Assembly (NCBI RefSeq): GCF_016482825.1
Contig: NZ_JAEMNV010000011.1
Coordinates: 160,292 to 224,291 of the forward strand
Reading direction: 5' to 3'
Source: Antrihabitans stalagmiti
Lineage (GTDB): Bacteria; Actinomycetota; Actinomycetes; Mycobacteriales; Mycobacteriaceae
Length of the DNA: 64,000 bases
Shown here: in pieces, positions 44,801 through 53,943 of the stretch
Numbering within the stretch: position 1 is the first letter of the stretch
How the letters are laid out: each line of letters opens with the position of its first letter
The notes under the pieces: model-generated
The model's database searches: none
Told to the model about the DNA's origin: nothing
The model's input: only the letters and a program-made list of their open reading frames with translations
Position numbers and translations under genes: made by a program

Positions 44801-47800
44801 CCACAGTGCCTGCGCTGCAACGGCTTTGCCTGCGCCGACGAAGGTGTCGGCAGTGATCGACGAGATCGAGTCGTCACCGATCCAGAGCCGTGCAAGATCT
44901 TCGCGAGCGGTCGCCCAGCGGTCATCGAGCAGGACCGCACGCTTCCCGTCGAAGGACGGCGCAACGAGGCGTGGCCAGTCGGAGCCGAGCTCGGCCGACA
45001 CGAGGTCGACGAGGTCGGTTTCGGTGGACAGTGCCGCGACGGTGACTTCGTCGGTGAGGCCGAGCTGTTCGAGAACGAGACGCGCAGCCGAGGCGAGGAC
45101 GCCGTTGCGACCGGTGATGTTCTCCGTGAACTCACCGAGCGCGGCTGCGTCGACAGTGCCGCCGCCACCGCCACCGGTGGAGGGCAGTGCAACGGAGATG
45201 CCACGACGCGAGGCAACTGCGGCCACAGCGGCGTCGATCACCTTGTCGACTGCGGCGGTGTCCGCGAGCGCACCGTCGGCTAGACCACCGAGGCTGCCAC
45301 CACGCACACTTGCACCGTCTCTGGTTCCGAGGGAGACCTCGGCCATGACGTGATTGGCCCAACCGTCGCCGAGCTCCCAGACCTTCTTCACCCGATCGGT
45401 GATGGCGGCCGGACGACGACCCGACGGACCGAACACCTTGCGAAGGTGGTCACCGATCGAATCCGACAGCACGGAGCCGAACGGCTTGTAGGTGCGGGCG
45501 AGCTTCTCGACCGTTCCCGAAAGGGCTGCCATGTCCGCATCGGCAGCACCGTCGATGGCACCGAGCGACAGCTCGGAGCCGAGGTCGACGAGCAGCTGGT
45601 TGCGGCGCGAGGAGACGCCGTCGCACAGTGCCTCGATCGTGTCGACCGGTCCGATCTGGTCGAGACGCAGTTTGGTCCAGAGTGCGATGAGCACCTTGGT
45701 CGCATCGGCTGCGCTGAAGACGATGTCGTCCGGACGCGGTCCACCCGACGGTGCTGCGGGAGCAGCGGCGGGGGCGGCTGGTGCGGCGGCTGCCGCTGCT
45801 TCGGGGGCCGCTGCGACTGGCGCATCGTCCTCTTCCGCGGGGGCGGCGTCGACGTCGGTTGCGTAGACGACTGCGGCGTCACGCTCGATGTTGAGCACCT
45901 CGACAGGACCGCCGATGCGGCCGGGCAGCTTGAGTGTGTTGGTGGCGAGACCTGCGACGGTCGGAGCCGACGCGAGGCCGACCTCGATGAAGCGTTCGAC
46001 ACCGAGGCCACCGTGCGCCTCGTCGGTGAACAGCAGATCCTGTGTCTCGATCCACCGGACCGGGCTGGCGAACTGCCATGCGAGCAGTTCGATCAACACG
46101 ACGCGGCAGAGGTCGGCCGGGCGCGCTGCCCAGTCGTCGAAGTCTGCGAGCACCTCGTCGAGCGGCTCGGACGGAACGAGGTCGGCGATCTCCTGCACGA
46201 AGTCACGCTCGAGCGAGAACGGCTTCGGTACCAGGTTCGGAATGTAGCGTCCGACAAGGATTTCCGGATGCAGGTCGGCAGGAAGCAAGGCTTCGAGCTT
46301 GTGCCGGAACTCGGGAACTCCGTCACGAAGGACGGTCGAGTGGAACGGCACGTCGATGCCCGGAACCAGGATGAATGCCCGCTTGCCGCCGGTCTGGGCG
46401 CGGCGTTCGTCGATCTCGGTCTCCAGTTCCGCCAAGCCTTCGACCGTTCCTGCGATGGCGTACTGCGAACCGCGGAGGTTGAGGTTGACGACCTCGAGGA
46501 ATTCACCGGTGCGCGAGGCGATCTCGGCGATGAAGCTCTGCACGTCGGCGTCGGCAAGGCCGATCTGGGACGGGCGGATCGCTGCCATGCGGTAGTTGCT
46601 GTTGCCCTTGTCGTCACGCGGCACCAGAGCGTGCATGGCCGAGCCACGCTGGAAGACGACCTCGAGGACTGCCTCGAGTGGCAGCACTCCTGCCGCTGCG
46701 GCGAGTGCGTTGTACTCACCGACCGAGTGGCCCGCGAGCAGTGCGCCTTCGACGAAGGCACCCGACTCACGCAGTTCGGCGATCTGTGCGACGCCGAGTG
46801 TCGCCATCGCGACCTGGGTGAACTGCGTCAGGTGCAGCACGCCGGCGGGGTGACGGTGTTCGACTCCACGTGCCTTGATGTAGGTCGGGTTGTCGCGAAC
46901 GACAGCCAGGATCGAGAATCCGAGCGCCTTGCGGGTGTGCTTGTCGGCACGGTCCCAGATGGCCTTTGCGGCCTTCGACCTGGTCCGAGCGTCGAGGCCC
47001 ATGCCTGGCCGCTGGATCCCCTGGCCGGGGAACGCGTAGATCGTCTTCGGTACGGCGAGGCGGCCGGTTGCGACCATGACGAGGTCACCCTCGACACGGC
47101 ACGACACCTCGACGACCTCTGCACCTGCATCGATCGCGATCCGGTCGACCCGGACGTCGATCTTGGCGCCGGGGCGAACCATGCCCAGGAAGCGTGTGGT
47201 CCACGCGGTGAGCCGACGGGCAGGAACACCCGCGGCGGCATCGGCGGCCGAGACGACTTGCTGCGCAGCGGCCGAGAGCCACATGCCGTGCACGATCGGG
47301 CTGCCGAGCCCGGCGAGCAGTGCCGCAGCACCCGAGGTGTGAATCGGGTTGTGGTCACCGGAGACCTTCGCGAAAGCCGCCATGTTGCGCGGCGCTTCGA
47401 TCGTGGTGTCGCGGCGACGCTTGCGCGGTGTATCCGCAGCATCCGCGCCGAGTGCGCCACCGGCGCGCGGCGGATCGGTCAATTCGCCTGTGCCACTGCG
47501 GCCACGAATGGCGAACCGCTCGACGAGCGTCGCGACGGTCGGTGTTGCCAAGCCGTGATCACGCATCACGCCGATCTCGACGTGCACCTCGACGACGCGG
47601 CCGAGGTCGGTGTCGAGCACCGACGTCGATTCTGCGCGCACGGCGAAGATCGATGTGTCCGAAGGCAATTCGCGAACGAGGTTGACCTGGTGATCGAGGT
47701 GGACGAGATCGAGCATGCCTTCGATGACGCTGGTGCCCTCGGCCGTTCGCGTGGCGCCGAGCACGGCGAACACGGCGGGCCAGCAGGCGCCGACGACGAC

Positions 47801-50800
47801 GTCGGGAACGGTTGCGCCTACCGTGTCGAGCTTTTCCGGCAGGCCGGACGACGTCACACCACCGTGGTCGGCGACGAGGTCGGGCGACCAGGCGAGGTTG
47901 AGATGCGCGACGGGCTTGCCCGCCGTGACCTTCACCTCCGGCAACTCGCCTGCGGCTGCGACGGCGAGCAGTGCCGACATCGACGACTCGGCGTCGGCGT
48001 CGCTGACGACCGGCGCGCCACCGTCGTGGGTGGAGGACGGGACCGCGATGCGGATCTTCACCGAGGCGCCGGCCTTGTTCAGCGGCACCTCCAATTGCAC
48101 GTTCTGCGAGTCGATTTCGACGAGCGAAGCGCCGGTGCGCTGATGTGTTGCACCGGTTCCCGACGCGTCGACGGTCCACTCGGAAACGTCACCGAGGCGA
48201 CCGACCGGGTTGCGGGTGAGGCGCGAGGACCACGTGACGTCGGGTGCCGCGAGCACGATGTCGACGGGTCCGACGGCAACGCCGGCGTCGCGTCGGCTTG
48301 CGACCTTCGTCGGGGCGACACCGGCAGCGAGGAGCGCGTCCGTCGTTGCCTTCTCGAAGCGATTGAGCAGATCGCCGACCGGCTCGTCGACGCGGGTGAT
48401 ACCAGCGACGGCAACGGTGCCGGGGATGACGCAGACCTGGTCTGCCGTGTAGCGCGGGTCGTGTGCCTGCCACAGCGAATCGGATCGCCACCAGCGGCGT
48501 ACGTCGCCGTCGACGACGGGAACGAAGTTGACGGGCTTGCCGGGCGTCTTGCACAGCGAGACGAAGAACGAGACGTCGGCGGGGTGCAGGATCGCGGTGT
48601 CGGTCTCCGGGTAGCGCGCCTTCAGTGCGCACAGCGCCGCGACGGGACGTTCGAGCGTTTCGGGATCGGAGAACAGCGTCGGGATGGGTCCGCGGTCGAC
48701 CGGGTGCAAGCGGGCCTCGGCGCGCTGCAGCATGTCGGCGAAGCGGTCGCGCCAGGTGCGGTCGAGCCACGGCGATTCCGTCGCGGCGTTCAGGACGTCG
48801 CCGAGGTCGGAACCGCAGTCGAAGTCCTGGTGCGGATCGAGACCGACGGCCAACTCGACGTAGCGCTGCAGCCACTGGCCGTAGGTCATCGTCGCGATGT
48901 CGCCGAAGTACGGCTTCGCGGTGACGTCGAGTGCGGCGATGATCTCGTCGCGACGCTTCGCTACTGCTTCGGCGTCGCCTGCGACCTCGTCGAGGAGACG
49001 GCCGGTTCGTGACGCGGCGTTGTCGATTTCGTGGATGTCGGCGCCGAGCTGGCTACGGCCCGATGCCATGCCACCCTCTGCGGTGCCCGCACCGACCCAG
49101 TCCGGCGTTCCGGGGGTGTCGACGAGCAACTGCTTGACCTGAGGCGATGTGGTGGCTTCCAGCGCTGCCATGGCGGCCGTGCCGACGAGGATGCCGTCGA
49201 GCGGCATCTCCGGGTAGCCGTGCGCGGTGGACCAGCGGCCGGTGAGGTAGTCGGCAGCACGTTCCGGTGTGCCGATGCCGCCGCCGACGCAGACCACGAG
49301 GTTGGGTCGGGTCCGCAGCTCTGCGTAGGTCTCGATGAGCAGATCGTCGAGGTCTTCCCACGAGTGGTGACCGCCTGCGCGACCGCCCTCGATGTGCATG
49401 ATCACGGGGACGTTGGGGACCTCGTTGGCGATCCTGACGACGGACCGAATCTGTGCGACCGTGCCTGGCTTGAACGCGATGTGCGCGATGCCGGCCTCGG
49501 TCAGCTCTTCGATCAGTGCGACTGCTTCTTCGAGTTCTGGAATTCCCGCGGTGACGACGACGCCGTCGAACGGGGCGCCCGCGGCGCGAGAGCGCTGCAC
49601 GAGCCGGCGTCCGCCGAGCTGCAGCTTCCAGAGGTAGGGATCGAGGAACAGCGAGTTGAACTGCACTGCGCGGCCCGGCTCGAGCAGGGTGCGGAGTTCG
49701 GCGACTCGGTCGAGGAAGATCGGTTCGGTGACCTGGCCACCGCCGGCAAGCTCGGCCCAGTGGCCTGCGTTTGCCGCTGCCGCAACGATTTTCGCGTCGA
49801 CTGTCGTCGGGGTCATGCCTGCGAGCAGGATCGGCGAGCGCCCGGTGAGCTTGGTGAACGCCGTCTCGACGACGACGCGACCGTCGGGAAGGGTGACGGG
49901 CTTCGGCGCGAAGGTGGACCACGCAGCTCGCACCTCCGGCGTCGCGCCCGGGGTGAGCAGGTTGCGCTGACCGCCACGGGTCGCGACGGGGATGACGCCG
50001 ATGTCGGTGCCGCGCAGGGCAGCAGAGGTCATACGGGTGAGCAGGTCGCCCGGACCGAGGTCGAGTACCCAGCGTGCGCCGCTTTCGATGATTTTGTCGG
50101 TCTCGACGACCCAGTCGACCGGCTCGAACAAGCAGCGTGACGCGATTTCGCGGGTGCGCTCGACGTCGATGCCGCACTTGGCTGCCCAGTCGCCAGCGAT
50201 GTCGACACATTCTTCGATGGTGGGGTGATGGAACGCCAGGCCGACAGCGATCGGCTCGAAGACGGGCGCGAATACAGCTCCGCCGCGCTTCTTGGCGTCG
50301 CGTTCCTTCGTCTGTTCGGCGGTGATTTCCTTGCAGCGATCGCGGAGTCGTTCGAGTTGCGCGGGTGCGCCGGATACGACGACGCGACGGCGTCCGTTGC
50401 GGATGGACACGAACGGCGCGATCTTGGGGTCGACGCCATGGGCGACCTCTGCGACGACGGCGCGCAGTTCGTCGGGGTCGACGTTGGCGACCGACATCAT
50501 CGGCGAGCGCGGCGAGGATCCGATCAGTCCGCGGCGGCGACCGACCAGTGCTGCGGCAGCACCGGACAGCTGTGCAATCGCGAGCAGTTCGGCGTCACGT
50601 GCGGCGTCGTCACCTACCGAGTAGACGCCGAGGAGGCCTTGGGAATGGCCGACCGAGACGACCGGACGGGTGACAGCCGGGTCGATGCCCTGCAGCGTCA
50701 ATGCGCGCAGTGCTGCGAGCTGGCACAGGAAGATTCCGGGAGGCGACACTGGCGCAGACGTCAGCACCGTGTCGGACGGACCGGGGTTGCCTTCGCCTTC

Positions 50801-51139
50801 TTCTGCGAGGTCACGCTCCAACATCCAGCCGATGGGGTCGAAGCCGAGCGGCCGCACGACGAGGAGTTCGTCGGCGACGGGTGCTACGAGTCTGGTTGCC
50901 TCGTTGACGAGGTCTGTGATCTCGGGCTCGATGCCGCTGTCGCGGGTGATCTCTTCCAGTGCATCGAGCCACGACGACCCTTGGCCGCCGAATGCGATTG
51001 CGTAGGGCTCCCCTGCCAGCAATCTGTCGATTAGCGGTGCCCTGCTCGGTGCTTGTGGCTTCGAGCCGTTGGGGGCTGGGCGTGGGGACGATTGCGAGCC
51101 TCGTCCGTTACCGGGTGCTGCGCTCTCGTTTATCGTCAC
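41816..51139 (-). CDS. fas: Type I fatty acid synthase (single 3107-residue chain)
   Basis: The giant enzyme makes acyl-CoA primers from acetyl- and malonyl-CoA. Domains appear in the bacterial FAS-I order. The acetyltransferase has GHSQG (Ser166), and the enoyl reductase has AGMTPTTVDA near 441. A hotdog dehydratase carries DHNPIH near 1263, and the malonyl/palmitoyl transferase carries GHSVGEYNALAAA near 1471. The ACP has DLGSELSLGA (Ser about 1855), and the ketoreductase VVTGGSKGS near 2151. The ketosynthase has the nucleophile in ACATAAVS (Cys about 2747) with SKHDTSTNAND and GHAKGGAA. An Ala/Pro linker lies before the ACP. GTG at 51139 has GAGGA 9 bases upstream. Length and order match mycobacterial Fas. 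Confidence 0.97.
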   Translation of the reverse strand: MTINESAAPGNGRGSQSSPRPAPNGSKPQAPSRAPLIDRLLAGEPYAIAFGGQGSSWLDALEEITRDSGIEPEITDLVNEATRLVAPVADELLVVRPLGFDPIGWMLERDLAEEGEGNPGPSDTVLTSAPVSPPGIFLCQLAALRALTLQGIDPAVTRPVVSVGHSQGLLGVYSVGDDAARDAELLAIAQLSGAAAALVGRRRGLIGSSPRSPMMSVANVDPDELRAVVAEVAHGVDPKIAPFVSIRNGRRRVVVSGAPAQLERLRDRCKEITAEQTKERDAKKRGGAVFAPVFEPIAVGLAFHHPTIEECVDIAGDWAAKCGIDVERTREIASRCLFEPVDWVVETDKIIESGARWVLDLGPGDLLTRMTSAALRGTDIGVIPVATRGGQRNLLTPGATPEVRAAWSTFAPKPVTLPDGRVVVETAFTKLTGRSPILLAGMTPTTVDAKIVAAAANAGHWAELAGGGQVTEPIFLDRVAELRTLLEPGRAVQFNSLFLDPYLWKLQLGGRRLVQRSRAAGAPFDGVVVTAGIPELEEAVALIEELTEAGIAHIAFKPGTVAQIRSVVRIANEVPNVPVIMHIEGGRAGGHHSWEDLDDLLIETYAELRTRPNLVVCVGGGIGTPERAADYLTGRWSTAHGYPEMPLDGILVGTAAMAALEATTSPQVKQLLVDTPGTPDWVGAGTAEGGMASGRSQLGADIHEIDNAASRTGRLLDEVAGDAEAVAKRRDEIIAALDVTAKPYFGDIATMTYGQWLQRYVELAVGLDPHQDFDCGSDLGDVLNAATESPWLDRTWRDRFADMLQRAEARLHPVDRGPIPTLFSDPETLERPVAALCALKARYPETDTAILHPADVSFFVSLCKTPGKPVNFVPVVDGDVRRWWRSDSLWQAHDPRYTADQVCVIPGTVAVAGITRVDEPVGDLLNRFEKATTDALLAAGVAPTKVASRRDAGVAVGPVDIVLAAPDVTWSSRLTRNPVGRLGDVSEWTVDASGTGATHQRTGASLVEIDSQNVQLEVPLNKAGASVKIRIAVPSSTHDGGAPVVSDADAESSMSALLAVAAAGELPEVKVTAGKPVAHLNLAWSPDLVADHGGVTSSGLPEKLDTVGATVPDVVVGACWPAVFAVLGATRTAEGTSVIEGMLDLVHLDHQVNLVRELPSDTSIFAVRAESTSVLDTDLGRVVEVHVEIGVMRDHGLATPTVATLVERFAIRGRSGTGELTDPPRAGGALGADAADTPRKRRRDTTIEAPRNMAAFAKVSGDHNPIHTSGAAALLAGLGSPIVHGMWLSAAAQQVVSAADAAAGVPARRLTAWTTRFLGMVRPGAKIDVRVDRIAIDAGAEVVEVSCRVEGDLVMVATGRLAVPKTIYAFPGQGIQRPGMGLDARTRSKAAKAIWDRADKHTRKALGFSILAVVRDNPTYIKARGVEHRHPAGVLHLTQFTQVAMATLGVAQIAELRESGAFVEGALLAGHSVGEYNALAAAAGVLPLEAVLEVVFQRGSAMHALVPRDDKGNSNYRMAAIRPSQIGLADADVQSFIAEIASRTGEFLEVVNLNLRGSQYAIAGTVEGLAELETEIDERRAQTGGKRAFILVPGIDVPFHSTVLRDGVPEFRHKLEALLPADLHPEILVGRYIPNLVPKPFSLERDFVQEIADLVPSEPLDEVLADFDDWAARPADLCRVVLIELLAWQFASPVRWIETQDLLFTDEAHGGLGVERFIEVGLASAPTVAGLATNTLKLPGRIGGPVEVLNIERDAAVVYATDVDAAPAEEDDAPVAAAPEAAAAAAPAAPAAAPAAPSGGPRPDDIVFSAADATKVLIALWTKLRLDQIGPVDTIEALCDGVSSRRNQLLVDLGSELSLGAIDGAADADMAALSGTVEKLARTYKPFGSVLSDSIGDHLRKVFGPSGRRPAAITDRVKKVWELGDGWANHVMAEVSLGTRDGASVRGGSLGGLADGALADTAAVDKVIDAAVAAVASRRGISVALPSTGGGGGGTVDAAALGEFTENITGRNGVLASAARLVLEQLGLTDEVTVAALSTETDLVDLVSAELGSDWPRLVAPSFDGKRAVLLDDRWATAREDLARLWIGDDSISSITADTFVGAGKAVAAQALWWQQRATAADKVVLAAAYGQIADAAVRTEIGEYSSDVAVVTGGSKGSIAAAVAGKLLGGGATVVVTTSRLDDERLGFYRELYRNNARAGAALWVVPANMASYADVDALIDWVGSEQVDTAGGAKKVTKSAMTPTLLFPFAAPRVAGDLADAGARAEMEMRVLLWSVERLIGGLGKIGYDHDVDSRLHVVLPGSPNRGLFGGDGAYGESKAALDAVVARWSAERSWAERVTIAHALIGWVRGTGLMGHNDPLVDAVEEAGVRTWSTLDMASALLELCTPEARLTAADKPNQVDLTGGLAEANLDLPALAKRAAEAPSVTLTEEDEEILATISALAAPPSVATVLAPPAWSEVTADPADLVVIVGVGEVGPYGSARTRFEMEVDEQLSAAGVLELAWTTGLVTWENDPKPGWYDAESGDLVAEADIADKYHDTVVARCGIRRYEDDGSMVDNHAPLLTSVFLDDDLKFVVTNETEARSYYSADPEHTVIAPVADSTDWQVTRRAGTEIRVPRKMKLTRTVGGQIPTGFDPTKWGISADMASSIDRVALWNIVSTVDAFIGSGFTPSELMRWVHPSLVANTQGSGMGGMSSIRSMYVDTLLGEAHANDILQEALGNVVAAHVVQSYVGSYGAMVHPVAACATAAVSVEEGVDKIKLGKADFVVAGGFDDLSTEAIIGFADMSATADADVMHAKGISDRRFSRANDRRRGGFVESNGGGTVLLARGDVALEMGLPVLGVVAFAQSFGDGVHTSIPAPGLGALGAGRGGRESKLAAALNALGVTADDIAVVSKHDTSTNANDPNEAELHERLAAAIGRSEGAPLFVVSQKSLTGHAKGGAAAFQINGLCQVLSQGVVPPNRSLDCVDDKMAEFGHLVWARQPLRFGESYGLKAGLVTSLGFGHVSGLVAIVHPEAFVQSIAPARRADYVLRAGERAANGRQKLAQSMCGGDNLYQRPADRRLGGDDVAAGKIRQLEADMLLSETARLGNDGVYNAGTGCA

Positions 51140-51536
51140 GCGGGGGTTCCTCTCGTGGACTACATGTGTTCAAGCCGGAATGAAACGAGCCACCGACGGG
51201 TCTGCGGTGACCGCGCTAGCCGACTGCGAGTGCCTTGATCAGGTATTTCAAGGGTGTCACAGAATCATGAGGAATCCCTCAGGTTTCTTCGCTGTGCATG
51301 TTTCCAACGGTGACAAAAGTGGTACGAACGAACCAGTAACTTACGGACGAGTAGCCGGGTTTGCGCAGGCGACAGCGGTGGACAACCGACTAAAACCTGA
51401 GGGATTCCTCATGTTGATTGTTATCAATTCGTTATATATAGAAATCGCGTACTCACCAGTAGACCGAAAAGCGCCCTACCAGGACTGGAGCCGGAAGCGG
51501 CGAAGGTGTCGTCATGGCGTATCTTTGGATTCGCTC
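51140..51536 (-). promoter_or_regulatory. Upstream region of fas with a perfect 21-bp inverted repeat
   Basis: No gene lies here. Positions 51266-51286 are the exact inverted copy of 51393-51413, 106 bases apart. Each copy contains a palindrome of the form TGAGG-N4-CCTCA, an operator-like shape. Beyond the distal copy (relative to fas) lies an AT-rich stretch with TTGATTGTTATCAA (51414-51427) and TTATATATAG (51431-51440), probably containing the promoter. The fas leader would then be about 250-300 bases and carry both repeat copies. Confidence 0.6.
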
Positions 51537-51618
51537 GCGCGAGTGGCGGAATTGGCAGACGCGCCAGATTTAGGTTCTGGTGTCTAAGGACGTGGGGGTT
51601 CAAGTCCCCCCTCGCGCA
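51537..51618 (+). tRNA. tRNA-Leu (TAG anticodon)
   Basis: An 82-nt class II tRNA with acceptor GCGCGAG pairing with CTCGCGC, D loop GGAATTGGCAGACGCG, anticodon loop TTTAGGT (TAG at 51571-51573), a long variable arm and T arm GGGGGTTCAAGTCCCCC. The CCA end is not encoded. Confidence 0.95.
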
Positions 51619-51635
51619 CAGGTACCGTCTTAGGG

Positions 51636-52040
51636 GTGACGAGCTTGCCCCGACGACTGCCCCGAAGGCGGAGACCAGCACTGATTCTGCTGGTTGTTCT
51701 CGTCGCACTCGGGTGTCTCGCTCTCGGCTGGTGGCAGTGGACTCGCTACGAGGCCACCGGCGGAACCGGCCAAAATCTCGGCTACGCGCTGCAGTGGCCC
51801 CTGTTCGCCGCCTTCTCGGTCTATGCCTACCGCCGCTTCGTACAACTCGAGGAAGTTGCCGCCGAACCCGAGTCCGCTGCCGCCACCGCCGACCGAAGTC
51901 AGGCGCGAGAGATACCCGCAGACATCCTCCCGCCGCGACCTGCCGCGCTCGTCAGCGACGACATCGATCCCGCAACATCGGAATACAACCGCTATCTCGC
52001 CGAGCTCCATGCCGGCGACACCGACAGGAGTACGGCTTGA
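51636..52040 (+). CDS. lprD: LprD-like single-span membrane protein
   Basis: The 134-residue protein has an Arg/Pro-rich N-terminus, a membrane segment (LILLVVLVALGCLALGWWQW) and GGTGQNLGYALQWPLFAAFS-VYAYRRF, which is near-invariant in actinobacterial LprD-like proteins. The tail is acidic and soluble. GTG at 51636 lies 18 bases after tRNA-Leu. Its stop overlaps the DUF3817 start. With that gene it matches Rv1343c-Rv1342c. Confidence 0.85.
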   Translation: MTSLPRRLPRRRRPALILLVVLVALGCLALGWWQWTRYEATGGTGQNLGYALQWPLFAAFSVYAYRRFVQLEEVAAEPESAAATADRSQAREIPADILPPRPAALVSDDIDPATSEYNRYLAELHAGDTDRSTA

Positions 52041-52423
52041 TGGCCAGCCCGGACAACGTCACATCGGCGCAGTCGACCCAGGATCCGGCCGATCGGACCG
52101 CTACCCCGGCCGACTCGAAGATCCCAGGCGCTCTGCTGCGCTACCGGGTACTCGCTTGGACGACCGGCCTGTGGCTGCTCGTCCTCACCGTCGAAGTGAT
52201 CGCCAAGTACGGCTTCGACGTCGACAACTTCGGCTGGGTCGGCATCGTCCACGGTTGGGTTTATTTCGCGTATCTCATCGTGACGATCGATCTCGCGGTG
52301 AAAGTGCGATGGCCAGCGCTGCGCACGATCGGGACGTTGCTTGCGGGCACGATTCCGTTGCTGTCGTTCGTCGTCGAACACCAGCGCACGGCACAGGTCA
52401 AGCGCGACTTCGGCGTGAAATAG
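52040..52423 (+). CDS. DUF3817 family membrane protein
   Basis: The 127-residue protein has three membrane segments and the DUF3817 pattern LRYRVLAWTTGLWLLVL, then VGIVHGWVYFAYLIVTIDLA and GTIPLLSFVVEHQ. AGGAG lies before the ATG. The N-terminal 28 residues are Ser/Thr/Pro-rich and probably cytoplasmic. Function is unknown. It converges with rdgB. Confidence 0.9.
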   Translation: MASPDNVTSAQSTQDPADRTATPADSKIPGALLRYRVLAWTTGLWLLVLTVEVIAKYGFDVDNFGWVGIVHGWVYFAYLIVTIDLAVKVRWPALRTIGTLLAGTIPLLSFVVEHQRTAQVKRDFGVK

Positions 52424-52431
52424 CGGAGTTT

Positions 52432-53094
52432 CTAGCGGCCCGCCGCGTAGTCGGACAGGGCGGCAACCAGCGATCGCAGGGCGCGGCCACGATGGGAGGC
52501 CGCGTCCTTTTCGCTCGGTGAGAGTTCGGCCGCCGACCTGGTTTCGGACTCGGGCACAAAGATCGGGTCGTAGCCGAAGCCACCGTCCCCGCGCGGTTCG
52601 TGGGCGATCGTTCCCGGCCATTCGCCGCGAACGACGATCGGCTCGCTTCCTGGAATCGCGAACGCGCACGCCGAGACGAACTTCGCACCGCGGCGGTCGT
52701 CGGGGACGTCGCCGAGCTGGGCAAGCAAGAGCTGCGTATTGGCGGAGTCGTTGCCATGCACGCCCGACCAGCGCGCCGACAACACTCCCGGCATACCGTT
52801 CAACGCGTCGACTTCCAGGCCGGAATCGTCTGCGACACAAGCCAAACCAGTTGCGGCTGCGCCGTCGACAGCCTTGACGAGTGCATTGGCCTCGAAGGTT
52901 GCGCCGGTTTCGGGCGTCTCGTCGAACGCCTGGACTTCGTCCAGACCGACGACGGTCAGGCCCTCGATACCGCTCTCGGTCAGCACCCTCCGCAACTCGT
53001 TGAGCTTCTTCGCGTTGCGGCTGGCAACGAGGATCGCGGGGCGCTGCGCGCCTCGTGAGTCTTTTTGGTGGGCGGGCCCTCCGAAAGGACTCAC
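52432..53094 (-). CDS. rdgB: Non-canonical purine NTP pyrophosphatase (RdgB/HAM1 family)
   Basis: The enzyme removes dITP, dXTP and ITP. The family core begins ILVASRNAKKLNELRRV and has ETGATFEANALVKA, VADDSGLEVDALNGMPGV, GEWPGTIAHEPRGDGGFGYD and the end motif SHRGRAL. No ATG, GTG or TTG lies just before this core; the nearest upstream in-frame start is the GTG at 53094, inside palindromic repeat copy C. Translation from it gives 220 residues with about 20 extra at the N-terminus. The gene follows rph on the same strand, as in mycobacteria. Confidence 0.9.
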   Translation of the reverse strand: MSPFGGPAHQKDSRGAQRPAILVASRNAKKLNELRRVLTESGIEGLTVVGLDEVQAFDETPETGATFEANALVKAVDGAAATGLACVADDSGLEVDALNGMPGVLSARWSGVHGNDSANTQLLLAQLGDVPDDRRGAKFVSACAFAIPGSEPIVVRGEWPGTIAHEPRGDGGFGYDPIFVPESETRSAAELSPSEKDAASHRGRALRSLVAALSDYAAGR

Positions 53095-53097
53095 GAG
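53052..53097. repeat. Palindromic repeat element, copy C
   Basis: The arms begin CTCGTGAGTC and end GACTCACGAG, with a few mismatches in the middle. It lies between rph and rdgB and overlaps the first codons of rdgB. The flank after it (GCGGCGTAGCCGC) is the small hairpin seen at other copies. Confidence 0.82.
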
Positions 53098-53110
53098 CGG
53101 CGTAGCCGCC

Positions 53111-53893
53111 TCAGACACCGAACTTCTTCTTCGGCGGCTCGACCGGTTCCGGCAGTTCACCCGGATACGGAAGTGCGAGTGCATCTTTCTGCACTTCGAA
53201 GATCCGCTCGCAGCCGAGCAGTGCCGAATCGAGCAACTTGTCCAGCGTCGACCGCGGGAACGTCGCGCCTTCGCCCGTGCCCTGAATCTCGACGAGCGTT
53301 CCGGTATCGGTCGCGACGACGTTCATGTCGACCTCCGCGCGTGAATCCTCCTCGTACGGGAGATCGAGCCGAACCCGACCGTCGACGACGCCCACGCTCA
53401 CTGCGGCGATCGCGCACGAGATGGGTTGCGGGTCTTTGAGCCTGTTGGCGGCACGCAAGTACGCGACCGCATCGACGAGCGCCACGTAGGCACCCGTGAT
53501 CGCCGCTGTACGGGTACCGCCGTCCGCCTGAAGTACGTCGCAGTCGATGGCGATGGTGTTCTCACCGATGGCTGCCAGATCGATACACGCGCGCAGCGAC
53601 CGACCGATCAGGCGACTGATCTCCTGGGTGCGTCCGCCGACTTTGCCCTTGACGGATTCGCGCCCGTTCCTCGTGTGCGTTGCGGCGGGAAGCATGGCGT
53701 ACTCGGCGGTGAGCCAACCGAGGCCCGACCCCTTTCGCCAGCGCGGAACGTCGGTCTCGACGCTCGCAGTGCACATGACCCTGGTGTTTCCGAACTCTAC
53801 GAGCACCGATCCTGCTGGGTGACTTGTGAATCCACGGGTTATGCGAATTTCGCGGAGTTCGTCGTCCGCCCGGCCATCGGCTCTTCTAGACAC
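53111..53893 (-). CDS. rph: Ribonuclease PH
   Basis: The 260-residue phosphorolytic exoribonuclease trims tRNA 3' ends. [19 protein letters not shown], the [20 protein letters not shown] active-site stretch, [29 protein letters not shown] and [20 protein letters not shown] are all present in the family order. It starts at GTG. It is transcribed toward rdgB, with the repeat between. Confidence 0.95.
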   Translation of the reverse strand: MSRRADGRADDELREIRITRGFTSHPAGSVLVEFGNTRVMCTASVETDVPRWRKGSGLGWLTAEYAMLPAATHTRNGRESVKGKVGGRTQEISRLIGRSLRACIDLAAIGENTIAIDCDVLQADGGTRTAAITGAYVALVDAVAYLRAANRLKDPQPISCAIAAVSVGVVDGRVRLDLPYEEDSRAEVDMNVVATDTGTLVEIQGTGEGATFPRSTLDKLLDSALLGCERIFEVQKDALALPYPGELPEPVEPPKKKFGV

Positions 53894-53943
53894 CTACGGG
53901 AGCCTAGACCGTCCACCGTTGGGGTCGGTGATCGGCCGTGATC

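Noticed and set aside
42083..45283. A very long rightward frame opposite fas (also 45350-49012)
   Set aside because: These are antisense shadows of the GC-rich fas gene; they have no motifs and no ribosome sites.
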